Part shown: piece after piece, positions 23,788 to 32,463 of the stretch
How positions within the stretch are numbered: the stretch's first letter is position 1
Layout: every line of letters begins with the position of its first letter
Source: an uncultured Bacteroidales bacterium
Lineage (GTDB): Bacteria; Bacteroidota; Bacteroidia; Bacteroidales; Paludibacteraceae
NCBI GenBank assembly: GCA_900317345.1
Contig: ONGK01000019.1
Span: forward strand, 1-64,000
Reading direction: 5' to 3'
Length of the DNA: 64,000 nucleotides
Program-made: the position numbers and the translations under genes
The notes under the pieces: model-generated
What the model was told of the DNA's origin: nothing
The model's input: only the letters and a program-made list of their open reading frames with translations
The model's database searches: none

Positions 23788-24866
23788 CTCCTATCTTTGG
23801 CGAACAACCGTCCTGCGCCGTGCAGGATAGTCGTTAAATTCATATGCCGCGCATACGACGGGCTATATCGTTTGATTCGTTGAGCGGTCTCGAACCGCTC
23901 CTTCATCGTCTTGTATTTCCTCACCCACCGGTTCCTCACCGGCTTCGCTTCCTCCTTATGGCCCGTAGCCTCAGCCCCTTTCAGTAGATCGGCCATCATC
24001 TGCTCGGCGCGCTCGGCTGCCTGCTCCGTATAAGACAACGCTTCTTCCTGCGGCAATCCCAAATCGTTGACGGCGATGCATGCATATATTTCCCACACCT
24101 CATCCAGATACAAAGCCTTCAGCCATCGTTTGAAGCGAACCCTGTCTATCCTGTCGGCATAACGGTGCATCATCAGCGCCACATCGCATAGCTGCCGGAC
24201 ATTGGCTCCACCGCTTATCATATGTTCCCACGCGTGCAGGAATACAAACAGCATATTAAATGTCGGCTCCGGCACGCGCACCTCCAGTCCGTCTATCACC
24301 ATTCGCTCAGCCTGCTCCATACCGATGCGCTCCATTTGCGCATATCGCCGTGCATCCAGCGGGTGCTGCAGACTGACCGTCACGCGGTGCAGTTCGATCG
24401 ACACGCCGTCTGCAATCAGGTTATAGTGCTTATAGTGCTCCAGCTCCTCATCAAAGGTCAGCGCCTCAGGGAAAGCCGCCCGCAATGCCGCGCACGCAGC
24501 GTGGTACTGCTCTTTGCCTGCAAATATATCCACATCGCCCCATGACCGCCGTTGCGGTTCAGGATAAAAGGCTGCCAACCCGGCTCCTTTCAGCAGCACG
24601 CCGTGTATACCTGCCTGCTCCAGTGCGTTCCAAGCCACCGCTAAGGTATATTGCAGTTTCGTTTGCTGCTGCATTATTTGTACGCAAACGCCTTTCATCT
24701 GTGCGCGGGTCTGCGCAGACAGGTCCGTTTGCTCGAGCGCCATCGGATATACCAATGCTCCGGTGCCCTGCTGTGCGTTCAGACGCATCAGTTGTTCGGT
24801 CTCCTCTTCCGGCCATGTTGCCTGTCCGCCCCACAAAGCGGCTTTTATCAAGTCCAGATACTTCAT
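23778..24866 (-). CDS. Uncharacterised nucleotidyltransferase (NTP_transf_5-like)
   Basis: 362 aa. Seen: GIHGVLLKGAGLAAFYPEPQ followed by RSWGDVDIFA (the GS..DxD-like core of pol-beta-type nucleotidyltransferases), then VSIELHR and PEPTFNMLFVFLHAWEHM. This family often occurs in polysaccharide clusters; its chemistry is not established. The start is set at 24866, forming an ATGA overlap with the sugar-transferase stop; an ATG-less upstream extension to 24935 would add 23 residues without family support. The C-terminus is basic. Confidence 0.75.
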   Translation of the reverse strand: MKYLDLIKAALWGGQATWPEEETEQLMRLNAQQGTGALVYPMALEQTDLSAQTRAQMKGVCVQIMQQQTKLQYTLAVAWNALEQAGIHGVLLKGAGLAAFYPEPQRRSWGDVDIFAGKEQYHAACAALRAAFPEALTFDEELEHYKHYNLIADGVSIELHRVTVSLQHPLDARRYAQMERIGMEQAERMVIDGLEVRVPEPTFNMLFVFLHAWEHMISGGANVRQLCDVALMMHRYADRIDRVRFKRWLKALYLDEVWEIYACIAVNDLGLPQEEALSYTEQAAERAEQMMADLLKGAEATGHKEEAKPVRNRWVRKYKTMKERFETAQRIKRYSPSYARHMNLTTILHGAGRLFAKDRRWE

Positions 24867-26158
24867 GCGCTGTGGGTCTTGCGGGTTACTATGGACTTCA
24901 TGATCAGGAAGAAATACTTGGTATCTGTACGCCACGGGTGCGCCAGATATTGCGTGAGGTATATATCTTCGTTCTCATACAACTCTTCCGGCGTCTCGGG
25001 ATGGTCCACATAGAACGGCGGCAGCAGTCCGGGTTTGCACCGTGTCCGTTTCTCTTGCAGCCATTTCGGATAACTGTCAAACATCGGTTGACTCAGCGGC
25101 CGCACGCCCACCAGTTTCAGGTCGCCTTTGCACCAGTTGTATAGCATCGGCAGTTCATCGAGCCAGTATTTCCTCATCACTTTGCCCCAGGCGGTTATAC
25201 GCCAGTCGTCGTCGGACTTATCGGCAATATTCATGCCTCCGCGCTCCGCAAACACATAGTTCTGTATATACTCCGCATAAGGGTGCATGGTGCGTACTTT
25301 GTAGAAATATTTTATCTCTCCGTTCTCGCATACGCGCGGCAGTTTGATGAGCGGGCCGTACAGTTTCAGCTGTTTCTGCGGGTACGGCTGCGACTTACGG
25401 TGCGCATAGACGTACTCCAGTTCGCCTTTCGTCTCGGTCCTGTCCACCTCAAATCCGCAGTAATACAACCGTCCTAAGACCTCCGTCTTGCTCAGCATAC
25501 GCTTATGGCCTTTGTTGATATCGAAATACAGGCGGCTGGTAAGCAGCAGACGCGGCAGCACACGCTTGACGAATTTCGCCCAATAGCTCGCTCTCTCGTA
25601 TTCCTGCGGCCGATAGCAGCATATATATTTCCCGTCGTCCGGCAATAGGTTATTCACCGTACAGAAACGCTTGTTGATGCCTCGGATGTCATTGAGCGGC
25701 GTCTCGTCCACAATGGTGCTCTGCGCGTACTCTCTCTGTTCGCGTTTCTCAATCTTCATCACCGGTACGTCCATGTTGGTGGCGTACTTCCAATAATGCT
25801 CCATGAGGACCACGATCATCTCCATTCCGCCGACCAGCACCACCATGTATGTGGCCACTCGTGGCGACAGGCTATAGGGCAATATCGGCAGTATCCACCA
25901 GCATAAAGCAATCAGCACTATATCATCCGCTATTACCGACAGCAATGACTGCCATACATAGGTCTCTTTGTACGAGCGGTATAGTTGCACCGCGTAGCCG
26001 ACCAGCACCCAGGCGACCGCCAGCACGCCGAAGAGCACCCAATAGGCTTTTATCTCGCTCTTATCCGCTATCCAGCGCCAGAACATGCATAGCAGCACCG
26101 CCAGCAACCATACCAGCAGGTCAATCCCTATTCTTTTTTTCCATCCTTCGCGAACCAT
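24863..26158 (-). CDS. Polyprenyl-phosphate sugar-phosphotransferase (WbaP/WcaJ-type)
   Basis: 431 aa: four to five N-terminal membrane segments (about residues 10-125), a cytoplasmic linker, and a C-terminal bacterial sugar-transferase domain that moves a sugar-1-phosphate from a nucleotide sugar to undecaprenyl phosphate, the first step of glycan repeat assembly. Seen: KVRTMHPYAE, DDWRITAWGKVMRKYWLDEL, PMLYNWCKGDLKLVGVRPLS and RTRCKPGLLPPFY. The substrate sugar is not readable. It lies 3 nt after wecB. Confidence 0.85.
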   Translation of the reverse strand: MVREGWKKRIGIDLLVWLLAVLLCMFWRWIADKSEIKAYWVLFGVLAVAWVLVGYAVQLYRSYKETYVWQSLLSVIADDIVLIALCWWILPILPYSLSPRVATYMVVLVGGMEMIVVLMEHYWKYATNMDVPVMKIEKREQREYAQSTIVDETPLNDIRGINKRFCTVNNLLPDDGKYICCYRPQEYERASYWAKFVKRVLPRLLLTSRLYFDINKGHKRMLSKTEVLGRLYYCGFEVDRTETKGELEYVYAHRKSQPYPQKQLKLYGPLIKLPRVCENGEIKYFYKVRTMHPYAEYIQNYVFAERGGMNIADKSDDDWRITAWGKVMRKYWLDELPMLYNWCKGDLKLVGVRPLSQPMFDSYPKWLQEKRTRCKPGLLPPFYVDHPETPEELYENEDIYLTQYLAHPWRTDTKYFFLIMKSIVTRKTHSA

Positions 26159-26161
26159 GTA

Positions 26162-27211
26162 CTACTCCAAAAAACGCAATATCTCCTCCGCAATCTTCTC
26201 ACTCGCGTGCCCGTCGCCAAACAGATGCGGGAACGCCATTCTCTTATTCTCCAGCATCCGATAGGCGGCTATTATCCGCTCATAATCAGCGTCGGCCAGG
26301 ATACCTGCTCCGGCGTCGATAATCTCTACCCACTCCGTCTCGGGACGAAGTATCACGCAGGGCGTGCCATAGAAGAACGCCTCTTTCTGCACGCCGCCGC
26401 TATCGGTCAGCACCACCGATGCGTTCTTCTCCAGCGCAAGCATCTCAAGGAATGAAGCAGGCTCGATAATCCGCAAATCATCCGTATTCAATCGCAAATC
26501 TTCAATCCGTTTCTTCGTCCTCGGATGAAGCGGTACTACTACCTCCATGCCCGTCTTGGCAATATCCTGCAAGGCTCGGATAATCGAACGCAAATGAACC
26601 TCATTGTCCGTATTCGCCGGTCGATGAACGGTAGCTAACACAAACTTGTCTTTTAGCGCAGCGGTCTCATAGTACAGGGCGTTATCATACATCACATCGC
26701 CGCTCTGCACCACGCCGCGGGTCATTCCTTCTTTCTCCAGATTCCGCACGGCGGTGGCGGTAGGCGCGAACAGCAGACTCGACAACCGGTCGCACACGAT
26801 GCGGTTTATCTCCTCCGGCATCGACATGTTATACGACCGTAGGCCGGCCTCCACATGGAATATCGGGATTTGCAGCTTGCTCGCCGCCACCGCCGCAGCC
26901 AGCGTGGAGTTGGTATCGCCATACACCAACACGCCGTCATAACGCGTCTGCATCAGCACCGCCTCGATGCCCTCTATCATCCGCGCGGTCTGCACCCCGT
27001 GCGAAGCACTGCCTACATGCAGGTTGTAGTCCGGCGCAGGCACACCCAGTTCACGGAAAAACACCTCCGACATATTAGCGTCGTAATGCTGCCCCGTATG
27101 CAATATATGCTCCTCTATCCGCCCGGCAAACTGCTCGCGGACAACCCTGGAGAAGGCTGCTGCTTTGATGATTTGCGGACGGGCGCCTATGATGGTTAAC
27201 AGATGTACCAT
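26162..27211 (-). CDS. wecB: UDP-N-acetylglucosamine 2-epimerase (non-hydrolysing)
   Basis: 349 aa; interconverts UDP-GlcNAc and UDP-ManNAc. Seen: IGARPQIIKAAAFSR, HTGQHYDANMSEVFF, YGDTNSTLAAAVAASK, HVEAGLRSYNMSMPEEINR and TVHRPANTDNE. Two repeat-encoded segments interrupt less conserved parts: a full 23-bp junction-repeat unit (26647-26669, giving ETAALKDK) and six heptamers (26466-26507). The start at 27211 follows a promoter at 27236-27268 in the 84-bp gap after the DUF354 gene, so transcription can begin here as well as upstream. Confidence 0.92.
   Translation of the reverse strand: MVHLLTIIGARPQIIKAAAFSRVVREQFAGRIEEHILHTGQHYDANMSEVFFRELGVPAPDYNLHVGSASHGVQTARMIEGIEAVLMQTRYDGVLVYGDTNSTLAAAVAASKLQIPIFHVEAGLRSYNMSMPEEINRIVCDRLSSLLFAPTATAVRNLEKEGMTRGVVQSGDVMYDNALYYETAALKDKFVLATVHRPANTDNEVHLRSIIRALQDIAKTGMEVVVPLHPRTKKRIEDLRLNTDDLRIIEPASFLEMLALEKNASVVLTDSGGVQKEAFFYGTPCVILRPETEWVEIIDAGAGILADADYERIIAAYRMLENKRMAFPHLFGDGHASEKIAEEILRFLE
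26466..26507 (-). repeat. Six heptamers inside wecB
   Basis: Minus-strand units GATTGAA, GATTTGC, GATTGAA, TACGGAT, GATTTGC, GGATTAT, exactly 42 bp, encoding IEDLRLNTDDLRII. Confidence 0.7.
26647..26669 (-). repeat. Full 23-bp junction-repeat unit inside wecB
   Basis: Reading from 26669 down: head AGACCGCTGCGCT, then AAAAGACAAG. It is 22/23 identical to the unit at 4918-4940 region consensus, but here within an open reading frame 20 kb away. Confidence 0.8.
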
Positions 27212-27224
27212 ACTATTCAAAAAA

Positions 27225-27268
27225 CCTTTGCGTGCGCAAAGGTACAACAAAAAAATGACATGTACAAA
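27225..27268 (-). promoter_or_regulatory. Promoter of wecB with an inverted repeat over the -7 box
   Basis: Minus strand: TTTG at 27268-27265, a 20-bp spacer, TACCTTTGC at 27244-27236. CCTTTGCG and CGCAAAGG (27225-27232, 27235-27242) form an 8+8 bp inverted repeat with a 2-bp centre that covers the -7 box and the expected start site, a plausible operator. Confidence 0.7.
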
Positions 27269-27295
27269 TATATGTCAATCTTTTTACAGAATTTG

Positions 27296-28327
27296 TCAGA
27301 ATTTCTCAATAAATGCCGTCAAAAATGCCGTCACATCTATCTTTTCGGCCAGCATCCGCTCTCTGCGTTTCTGCCACTCGGCTTTGAGGTCGGGCATGGC
27401 CAACAGTTCTTCTATCTTGGCCAGGAACGCCTCTTCTTGGCTTGGCAAAAAGGCGTAGCAGAGGCCGTATTTCTGCTCCAACTCATTGGGCACGGACAGG
27501 CGTCCGGCAAAACTGTTGCACTTAACGGCCGGCGTACCCAATACCGCCGCTTCGGAGGTCATGGTCTGGCTATCGCCGACGAACATCGTGGCATAATACA
27601 TCAGGCTATGCATCTTCTCCTGTGAGATTTTCAGTTGGTATGGTCGGAAGGCTTCGTCTATCTCGCGCTCTGTAGTGATGAAGACGCGTCCGTGCTGCTC
27701 CAGCAGGGCTATCAGCCGTCTTTTACCGTCCATCGACAAACCATGTTCACCGGCGTCGTGGTGCGCCTTGAAGGCATTGAAGCGGAGGATGAAGAACGGG
27801 TCTTTCTCCGTCAGGCCTATCTCGTGCAGGACGCTCGCATCGGGCGTGAAGCGCGAGGGATGCAGGTATGCCAGTTCGTGCGTGCCGGGGTAATAGACCG
27901 TCTGCTTAGCCTTTCGTTGAAGGCTGTCCGGCGAGAGGATGACATCCGCAAACGGATGAGCATACTTGACAAACAGCGGCTCCACGGCATCGTCGTCATC
28001 GTCCAGGATGATGCTTCTCATACGGCTGACCTTGCTCACATGGGCCAGCGTGACCGATGTGCCGACGCCTATATCGATATGATGTTTGCGCACCAACCGC
28101 CTTACGCGCAGGTCATAAAGTAGCTGCTCCCATCCTTTCTGCGCCAGCGAGTCACCCTTATGACCGATGCTGATATAGGGTATGCCGTAGAAGTCCATCA
28201 GTTCTTTCGCCGCGGGAATATCCTTCACCGTGACGTACAACGTATGCCCTTTCTGCGCCAGTGCAAAATAGGTGTTTCGCAGCAGATGTACGTGCGCCGG
28301 GTGGTTTATGTCGAAAAGGATGTTCAT
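27296..28327 (-). CDS. DUF354 family protein (glycosyltransferase-like)
   Basis: 343 aa. Seen: MNILFDINHPAHVHLLRNTY at the N-terminus, VGTSVTLAHVSK, the acidic run ILDDDDDAVEP and the C-terminal VGDSQTMTSEAAVLGTPAVK, which resembles the nucleotide-sugar-binding half of GT-B enzymes (WecB/MurG-like). DUF354 proteins occur in archaeal and bacterial glycan clusters; activity is not established. It starts in an ATGA overlap with the upstream acyltransferase-like gene. Confidence 0.82.
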   Translation of the reverse strand: MNILFDINHPAHVHLLRNTYFALAQKGHTLYVTVKDIPAAKELMDFYGIPYISIGHKGDSLAQKGWEQLLYDLRVRRLVRKHHIDIGVGTSVTLAHVSKVSRMRSIILDDDDDAVEPLFVKYAHPFADVILSPDSLQRKAKQTVYYPGTHELAYLHPSRFTPDASVLHEIGLTEKDPFFILRFNAFKAHHDAGEHGLSMDGKRRLIALLEQHGRVFITTEREIDEAFRPYQLKISQEKMHSLMYYATMFVGDSQTMTSEAAVLGTPAVKCNSFAGRLSVPNELEQKYGLCYAFLPSQEEAFLAKIEELLAMPDLKAEWQKRRERMLAEKIDVTAFLTAFIEKF

Positions 28328-29316
28328 CTTCGTAAAATCCTCACGCCTGTTTCGCCTATCTTATACAATGCCGGCTTATGGACGCACAGCCATCGTCCGT
28401 GCTCCACTTCCTGCCCTCCGAAACGCGCCTTGAAGTCGCGTACGCCGTATGCCTCGCCGGGCGTACCTGCTCCCATGAAATCAAATCGCGACAGCCCGTT
28501 CGCGCAGGCATATCGGATACCCGCATACGTAGCCATCACGGACGGGCACAGGGCTTTATAGCCGGCATCGTCGCCGCATACGAACCACTCATAGACGCAT
28601 CGACCTGCCAGCACGGGGCAGAGGATGCCGCCGATGATTTTTCCTTCATGCTTGACCATCAGGAATTCCGCCGAGCGCCGGTGGTAGAGCGCCACGAAGA
28701 ACGACAGCGGGAACAAGGGCGTCTTCACCTTCGTCTTATATAGGTCCGCCAATATCGCATACCACGCCTGTATGTCCTGCTCGCTCTGCGCAGCTTCGAT
28801 ATACGCGCCGAGCTGCCGTGCCCGCTTTATCTGCCGTTTCCGGTTCTCGCTCAGTCCGTTCTCCATCGCCTCCACGTCCGTGCAGTCCACCTGATAGTTG
28901 AGATGCGGGCGATAGGCGAAACCGGCTTGCTCGAAGGCTTTGCGCCAACGGCTGTAGTCATGGAAATTGCGGGTCTCGGTATAGATGGCACGGCGCTGCA
29001 GATAGGTCCGTGCGGCGCTCATCAGTTTCTCCAGCTCTTCGTCCGTGCAGTCATTGGCCAGGCACGGCCCGCCGATGATGATGGCTCTGCGCGTGAAAAA
29101 CTGGCGGAAGGCAGAGCGCTCACGGGTCACATAGCCCACGCATACGCCGCGCAGACCTTGCGCTGACCGTATGCCGAGGCTGAACGGCGACATGACGTCC
29201 GGTTGCGAGGCATAGAAATCGTATGCCTCCGGCGTCTGGAACCAGGTGGCGGTCGTGCTTTCTGCCACCAGTCTGCTCCACTCCGCTCTATCTATGTGGC
29301 CGCACAATATTTGCAT
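28324..29316 (-). CDS. FemAB/GNAT-type acyltransferase
   Basis: 330 aa, two GNAT-like halves as in FemAB-related proteins (acetyltransferase_6 family). Seen: ATWFQTPEAYDFY, NYQVDCTDVEAMENGLSENR followed by KRQIKRARQLGA, KHEGKIIGGILCP and NGLSRFDFMGAGTPGEAYGV followed by FKARFGG. These enzymes transfer aminoacyl or acyl groups; here probably onto a glycan intermediate. It overlaps the upstream glycosyltransferase by 29 nt and the DUF354 gene by 4 nt. Confidence 0.8.
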   Translation of the reverse strand: MQILCGHIDRAEWSRLVAESTTATWFQTPEAYDFYASQPDVMSPFSLGIRSAQGLRGVCVGYVTRERSAFRQFFTRRAIIIGGPCLANDCTDEELEKLMSAARTYLQRRAIYTETRNFHDYSRWRKAFEQAGFAYRPHLNYQVDCTDVEAMENGLSENRKRQIKRARQLGAYIEAAQSEQDIQAWYAILADLYKTKVKTPLFPLSFFVALYHRRSAEFLMVKHEGKIIGGILCPVLAGRCVYEWFVCGDDAGYKALCPSVMATYAGIRYACANGLSRFDFMGAGTPGEAYGVRDFKARFGGQEVEHGRWLCVHKPALYKIGETGVRILRR

Positions 29317-30172
29317 ATATATCCATAATCTTTTTCGCCACCTGGCTGTTGGTCAGTCCGTCGGCGATAATCTTCTCCCGTCCGTTGGTTCGCTCGTTGC
29401 GCACCGCGCTTATGGTCTCGTGTAAGGCCTGCGGGTCACGCGGAGCGATGTAACAGTTGTTCACACCCTCGACACGCCGGCGCACATCGCCTACATCCAC
29501 GCTGACGATAGGGCATCCGCATACGAGTGCCTCTTTGATGATTTGCGGCGAACCCTCGCTTTGGCTGGTCATCAGCAGGCACCGGACGGAGCAGAGCAGT
29601 CCATTCACTTCCTGGCGCGTATAGCCTTTGAGTTCGACCAGTTCTGCATCGATACCCTTCATCGCTTCGAGGGCCAGCGGTGCATCTTTCACCGCGTTAT
29701 CAAACGCACCGGCGAAGAGCACTTTGTTCGGTTCATCGCCGCGCCATGTCTCGTCCGTCAGGTCCACGCCACAGGGGATGACAGAGCTTCGGCAACGGCA
29801 GTGCGCACGGTCCATCAGACGCGGGCTGACGAAGATATTCCACGCCGATAGGCGCATGGCTATCTTAGAGAGCAGCCGCACGGAGGGCTGATGGATATCG
29901 CTGCCGTGATAGGTGGTGACGACCGGTATGCTTCGCACGGCGAGGTTGGCGAGCAAGCCGCTTAGGCCGTAATGGGCATGGATGATGTCCGGCCGGATGG
30001 CCTGTATCTGCTCCCGCAGCCGAGGTATAGCACGCAGATAGCCGGTTAGCCCTTTGCCCTGCACGCCGAAGCACTCGACGGTGCATCCTGCCTGTCTGAG
30101 CGCCGCTACCTGCTCCGTGACAAACGGCGCGAAGCACGACCGGTTATAGGAAGCCACAATCAGTACTCTCAT
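29288..30172 (-). CDS. GT4-type glycosyltransferase
   Basis: 294 aa, shorter than the usual 350-380, GT-B fold. Seen: MRVLIVASYNRS, IIHAHYGLSGLLANLAV, VTTYHGSDIHQPSVRLLSK, IPCGVDL, and the C-terminal EX7E-like region SEGSPQIIKEALVCGCPIVS. Uses a nucleotide sugar at the cytoplasmic face; the sugar is unknown. It starts in a 4-nt overlap with the membrane-protein gene before it. Confidence 0.88.
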   Translation of the reverse strand: MRVLIVASYNRSCFAPFVTEQVAALRQAGCTVECFGVQGKGLTGYLRAIPRLREQIQAIRPDIIHAHYGLSGLLANLAVRSIPVVTTYHGSDIHQPSVRLLSKIAMRLSAWNIFVSPRLMDRAHCRCRSSVIPCGVDLTDETWRGDEPNKVLFAGAFDNAVKDAPLALEAMKGIDAELVELKGYTRQEVNGLLCSVRCLLMTSQSEGSPQIIKEALVCGCPIVSVDVGDVRRRVEGVNNCYIAPRDPQALHETISAVRNERTNGREKIIADGLTNSQVAKKIMDIYANIVRPHR

Positions 30173-31623
30173 ACGCCCTGGCCTTTCATCTTAAACAAGT
30201 TCCACAGCACGGCGGCCAGCAGCATGATGCCGCACCACCAGAAGAACCATCGTTTGTATTTCTTATCGGTCATGGCGACGGTCAGTCCATAGGCCATGAA
30301 GACGAACTCAAAGGGCATGACGGGTTGGTGGAAGCGCTCCGAATGGGCGAACGAGCTGAGCGTGAGCACCACCACATAACCCAGCGTGACACCCAGTATG
30401 AGGGCATGGTTTCGCCAATAGCCGCTTAGCAGCAAGGTGAACAGGGCCAGGATGGTGAAGAAGGACATGATATTCTTGATATAGTTTCCTCCGTTGAGCA
30501 TCTGCTGGGCGTACTGGCCCTCATACGGCTCGACCATGGTAGGGAACGGCAGGGTGAAAATCATCGGGGCGAAGACCGCCGAACTGGCATATTTGGCAAA
30601 CACATTGCCGTGTTCGCGCTCGCTGCGCCACTCCATATTACTTCGTTGCTCTCCTCCGCGCACTTTCTCAATGAGGATATTCACCCTTTCCTCGATGCGT
30701 TCGCCGGCACCCACGCCGATGAGCGTGACCGCCAGGAGACCCACGATGACGCGCTTACCCCAGGAGACGATGCGCGACGAGCTCATCACCAACGCAAAGA
30801 CCAGCGCCAGCAGCGCTACCAGGCCCAGCGGCGTACGGAAGGTGAAGATAAGAGCGGCTATCAGCAGGACGGGGATGATTTTCCATGCCGTGAACTGGCG
30901 GGACCGCAACATCTGGTCCGCCTGCTCGATATAGAGGACGATGAGAAAGACCATCTCCGTCTCTTTGAGGTGGGCGGTGCAGTAATACCAGAAGTTCGGC
31001 CACAGGGCGCAGAACAGCGCCGCCACACGGGCTATCTGTTCGCCGAAATTACGCTGCGCCAGCCGATAGACCAGCACCACCGTGAGCGATGACCATACAC
31101 ATTTGAGCACACGGGCGGCGAGGACACTGCGGCCGGTGAGCAGATAGACCAAGCCCAGATAGATGCCGTAACCCATATCGGAGACGTCTTCATGGCCGCT
31201 CCATCGGGCTATCTCGGTGTAGAAATGGAAATTGCCGTCCCGCATCAGGTCCGCCACAAAGGCGCCGAGGCTGTCATAATAGGTGGCATCGGCGTCCTCG
31301 AAACCGAACGGATGGTCATAGTACCACAGGAAGATCCAGTATAGCATCAGCACCGTGGCGATGCGGAGGATGAACGAGAGGACGAACACCCGATAGGCGA
31401 AGTTGGACGGCTTACGCACATTGCGGACCGACATCTCCCGCGTCAGTTGGCGTCCATAGAGGAAAAAGAGCGTGACGCTCAGTCCACCGGACACCATGAA
31501 ATACCAGGGCAGGCAGTGCGACAGATATATCAGGCTGACGATAGCCAGCGCAAAGAAATAGGTGGTCGCGGCGTAGGTCGTGACCCACCTGGGAAGTCTC
31601 AACACAGGTATGCTGCCGTACAT
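30169..31623 (-). CDS. Polytopic membrane protein, GT-C-like (GT39/PMT-type)
   Basis: 484 aa with about 11 predicted membrane segments. After two N-terminal helices and a basic loop comes a helix ending in DHPFGFEDADATYYD, an acidic luminal-type loop as in GT-C transferases, then MGYGIYLGLVYLLTGRSVLA typical of PMT_2-like proteins, and CALWPNFWYYCTAHLKETEM. It may alternatively act as a Wzy-type polymerase; no separate Wzx or Wzy gene was recognised. It starts 22 nt after the SDR gene. Confidence 0.7.
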   Translation of the reverse strand: MYGSIPVLRLPRWVTTYAATTYFFALAIVSLIYLSHCLPWYFMVSGGLSVTLFFLYGRQLTREMSVRNVRKPSNFAYRVFVLSFILRIATVLMLYWIFLWYYDHPFGFEDADATYYDSLGAFVADLMRDGNFHFYTEIARWSGHEDVSDMGYGIYLGLVYLLTGRSVLAARVLKCVWSSLTVVLVYRLAQRNFGEQIARVAALFCALWPNFWYYCTAHLKETEMVFLIVLYIEQADQMLRSRQFTAWKIIPVLLIAALIFTFRTPLGLVALLALVFALVMSSSRIVSWGKRVIVGLLAVTLIGVGAGERIEERVNILIEKVRGGEQRSNMEWRSEREHGNVFAKYASSAVFAPMIFTLPFPTMVEPYEGQYAQQMLNGGNYIKNIMSFFTILALFTLLLSGYWRNHALILGVTLGYVVVLTLSSFAHSERFHQPVMPFEFVFMAYGLTVAMTDKKYKRWFFWWCGIMLLAAVLWNLFKMKGQGV

Positions 31624-31645
31624 TCAATACCCTTTGTTGGAAGCC

Positions 31646-32449
31646 TTATGCCGGTTGCTTGCCGATATAGGCGAGAATACCTCCGTCCACATAGAGGATA
31701 TGTCCGTTGACGGCATCGGAGGCGTGCGAAGCGAGGAAGACGGCGGGTCCGCCGAGTTCATCGGGTTCGAGCCATCGTCCGGCGGGCGTCTTGGCGCAGA
31801 TGAACGAGTCAAAGGGATGACGGCTGCCGTCCGGTTGCCGTTCACGGAGCGGAGCGGTCTGCGGGGTAGCGATATAGCCCGGACCGATGCCGTTGCACTG
31901 GATGTTATACTCGCCGTACTCGGAGCAGATGTTACGCGTGAGCATCTTCAGTCCGCCCTTGGCAGCGGCGTAAGCGCTGACGGTCTCGCGGCCGAGCTCC
32001 GACATCATGGAGCATATATTGATAATCTTGCCTTCGCGGCGCGCCATCATCTCCGGCAGCACGGCGGCGGAAACGATATACGGAGCGACGAGATCGATAT
32101 CAATCACTTGTTGGAACTCCTCGCGCTTCATCTCGTGCATCGGGATGCGCTTGATGATGCCGGCGTTGTTGACGAGGATATCAATCTGGCCCACCTCAGC
32201 GTGGATACGCTCCACGAGGGCTTTGACGGCCACCTCATCGGTCACATCGCACACATAGCCGTGGGCGTTATCAATACCTTCGGCATGATAGGCCTCCAGA
32301 GCCTTATCGATAGCCTCCTGGCTGCGGGCATTAAAGATGATATGCGCTGCTCCCGCTTGAGCAAACGCTTTCGCGATGGCAAAGCCGATACCGTAGCACG
32401 CGCCGGTAACCCAGGCATTCTTGCCTTCCAAAGAAAAAGGATTATTCAT
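31646..32449 (-). CDS. SDR-family dehydrogenase, gluconate 5-dehydrogenase type
   Basis: 267 aa short-chain dehydrogenase. Seen: the TGxxxGIG cofactor motif as VTGACYGIGFAIA, NNAGI, the catalytic Ser in NICSMMSELG, YAAAK for Tyr/Lys, and CNGIGPGYIATPQTAPLRE. The closest remembered matches are gluconate 5-dehydrogenase/KduD-like enzymes of Bacteroides, which act in hexuronate or gluconate use. Its place at the head of a glycan operon allows a role in sugar synthesis instead. It follows the thioesterase gene by 14 nt. Confidence 0.85.
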   Translation of the reverse strand: MNNPFSLEGKNAWVTGACYGIGFAIAKAFAQAGAAHIIFNARSQEAIDKALEAYHAEGIDNAHGYVCDVTDEVAVKALVERIHAEVGQIDILVNNAGIIKRIPMHEMKREEFQQVIDIDLVAPYIVSAAVLPEMMARREGKIINICSMMSELGRETVSAYAAAKGGLKMLTRNICSEYGEYNIQCNGIGPGYIATPQTAPLRERQPDGSRHPFDSFICAKTPAGRWLEPDELGGPAVFLASHASDAVNGHILYVDGGILAYIGKQPA

Positions 32450-32463
32450 AGTATATAGTGTTT

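Noticed and set aside
31580..32458. 292-codon frame on the plus strand over the SDR gene
   Set aside because: Antisense shadow of a clear short-chain dehydrogenase.
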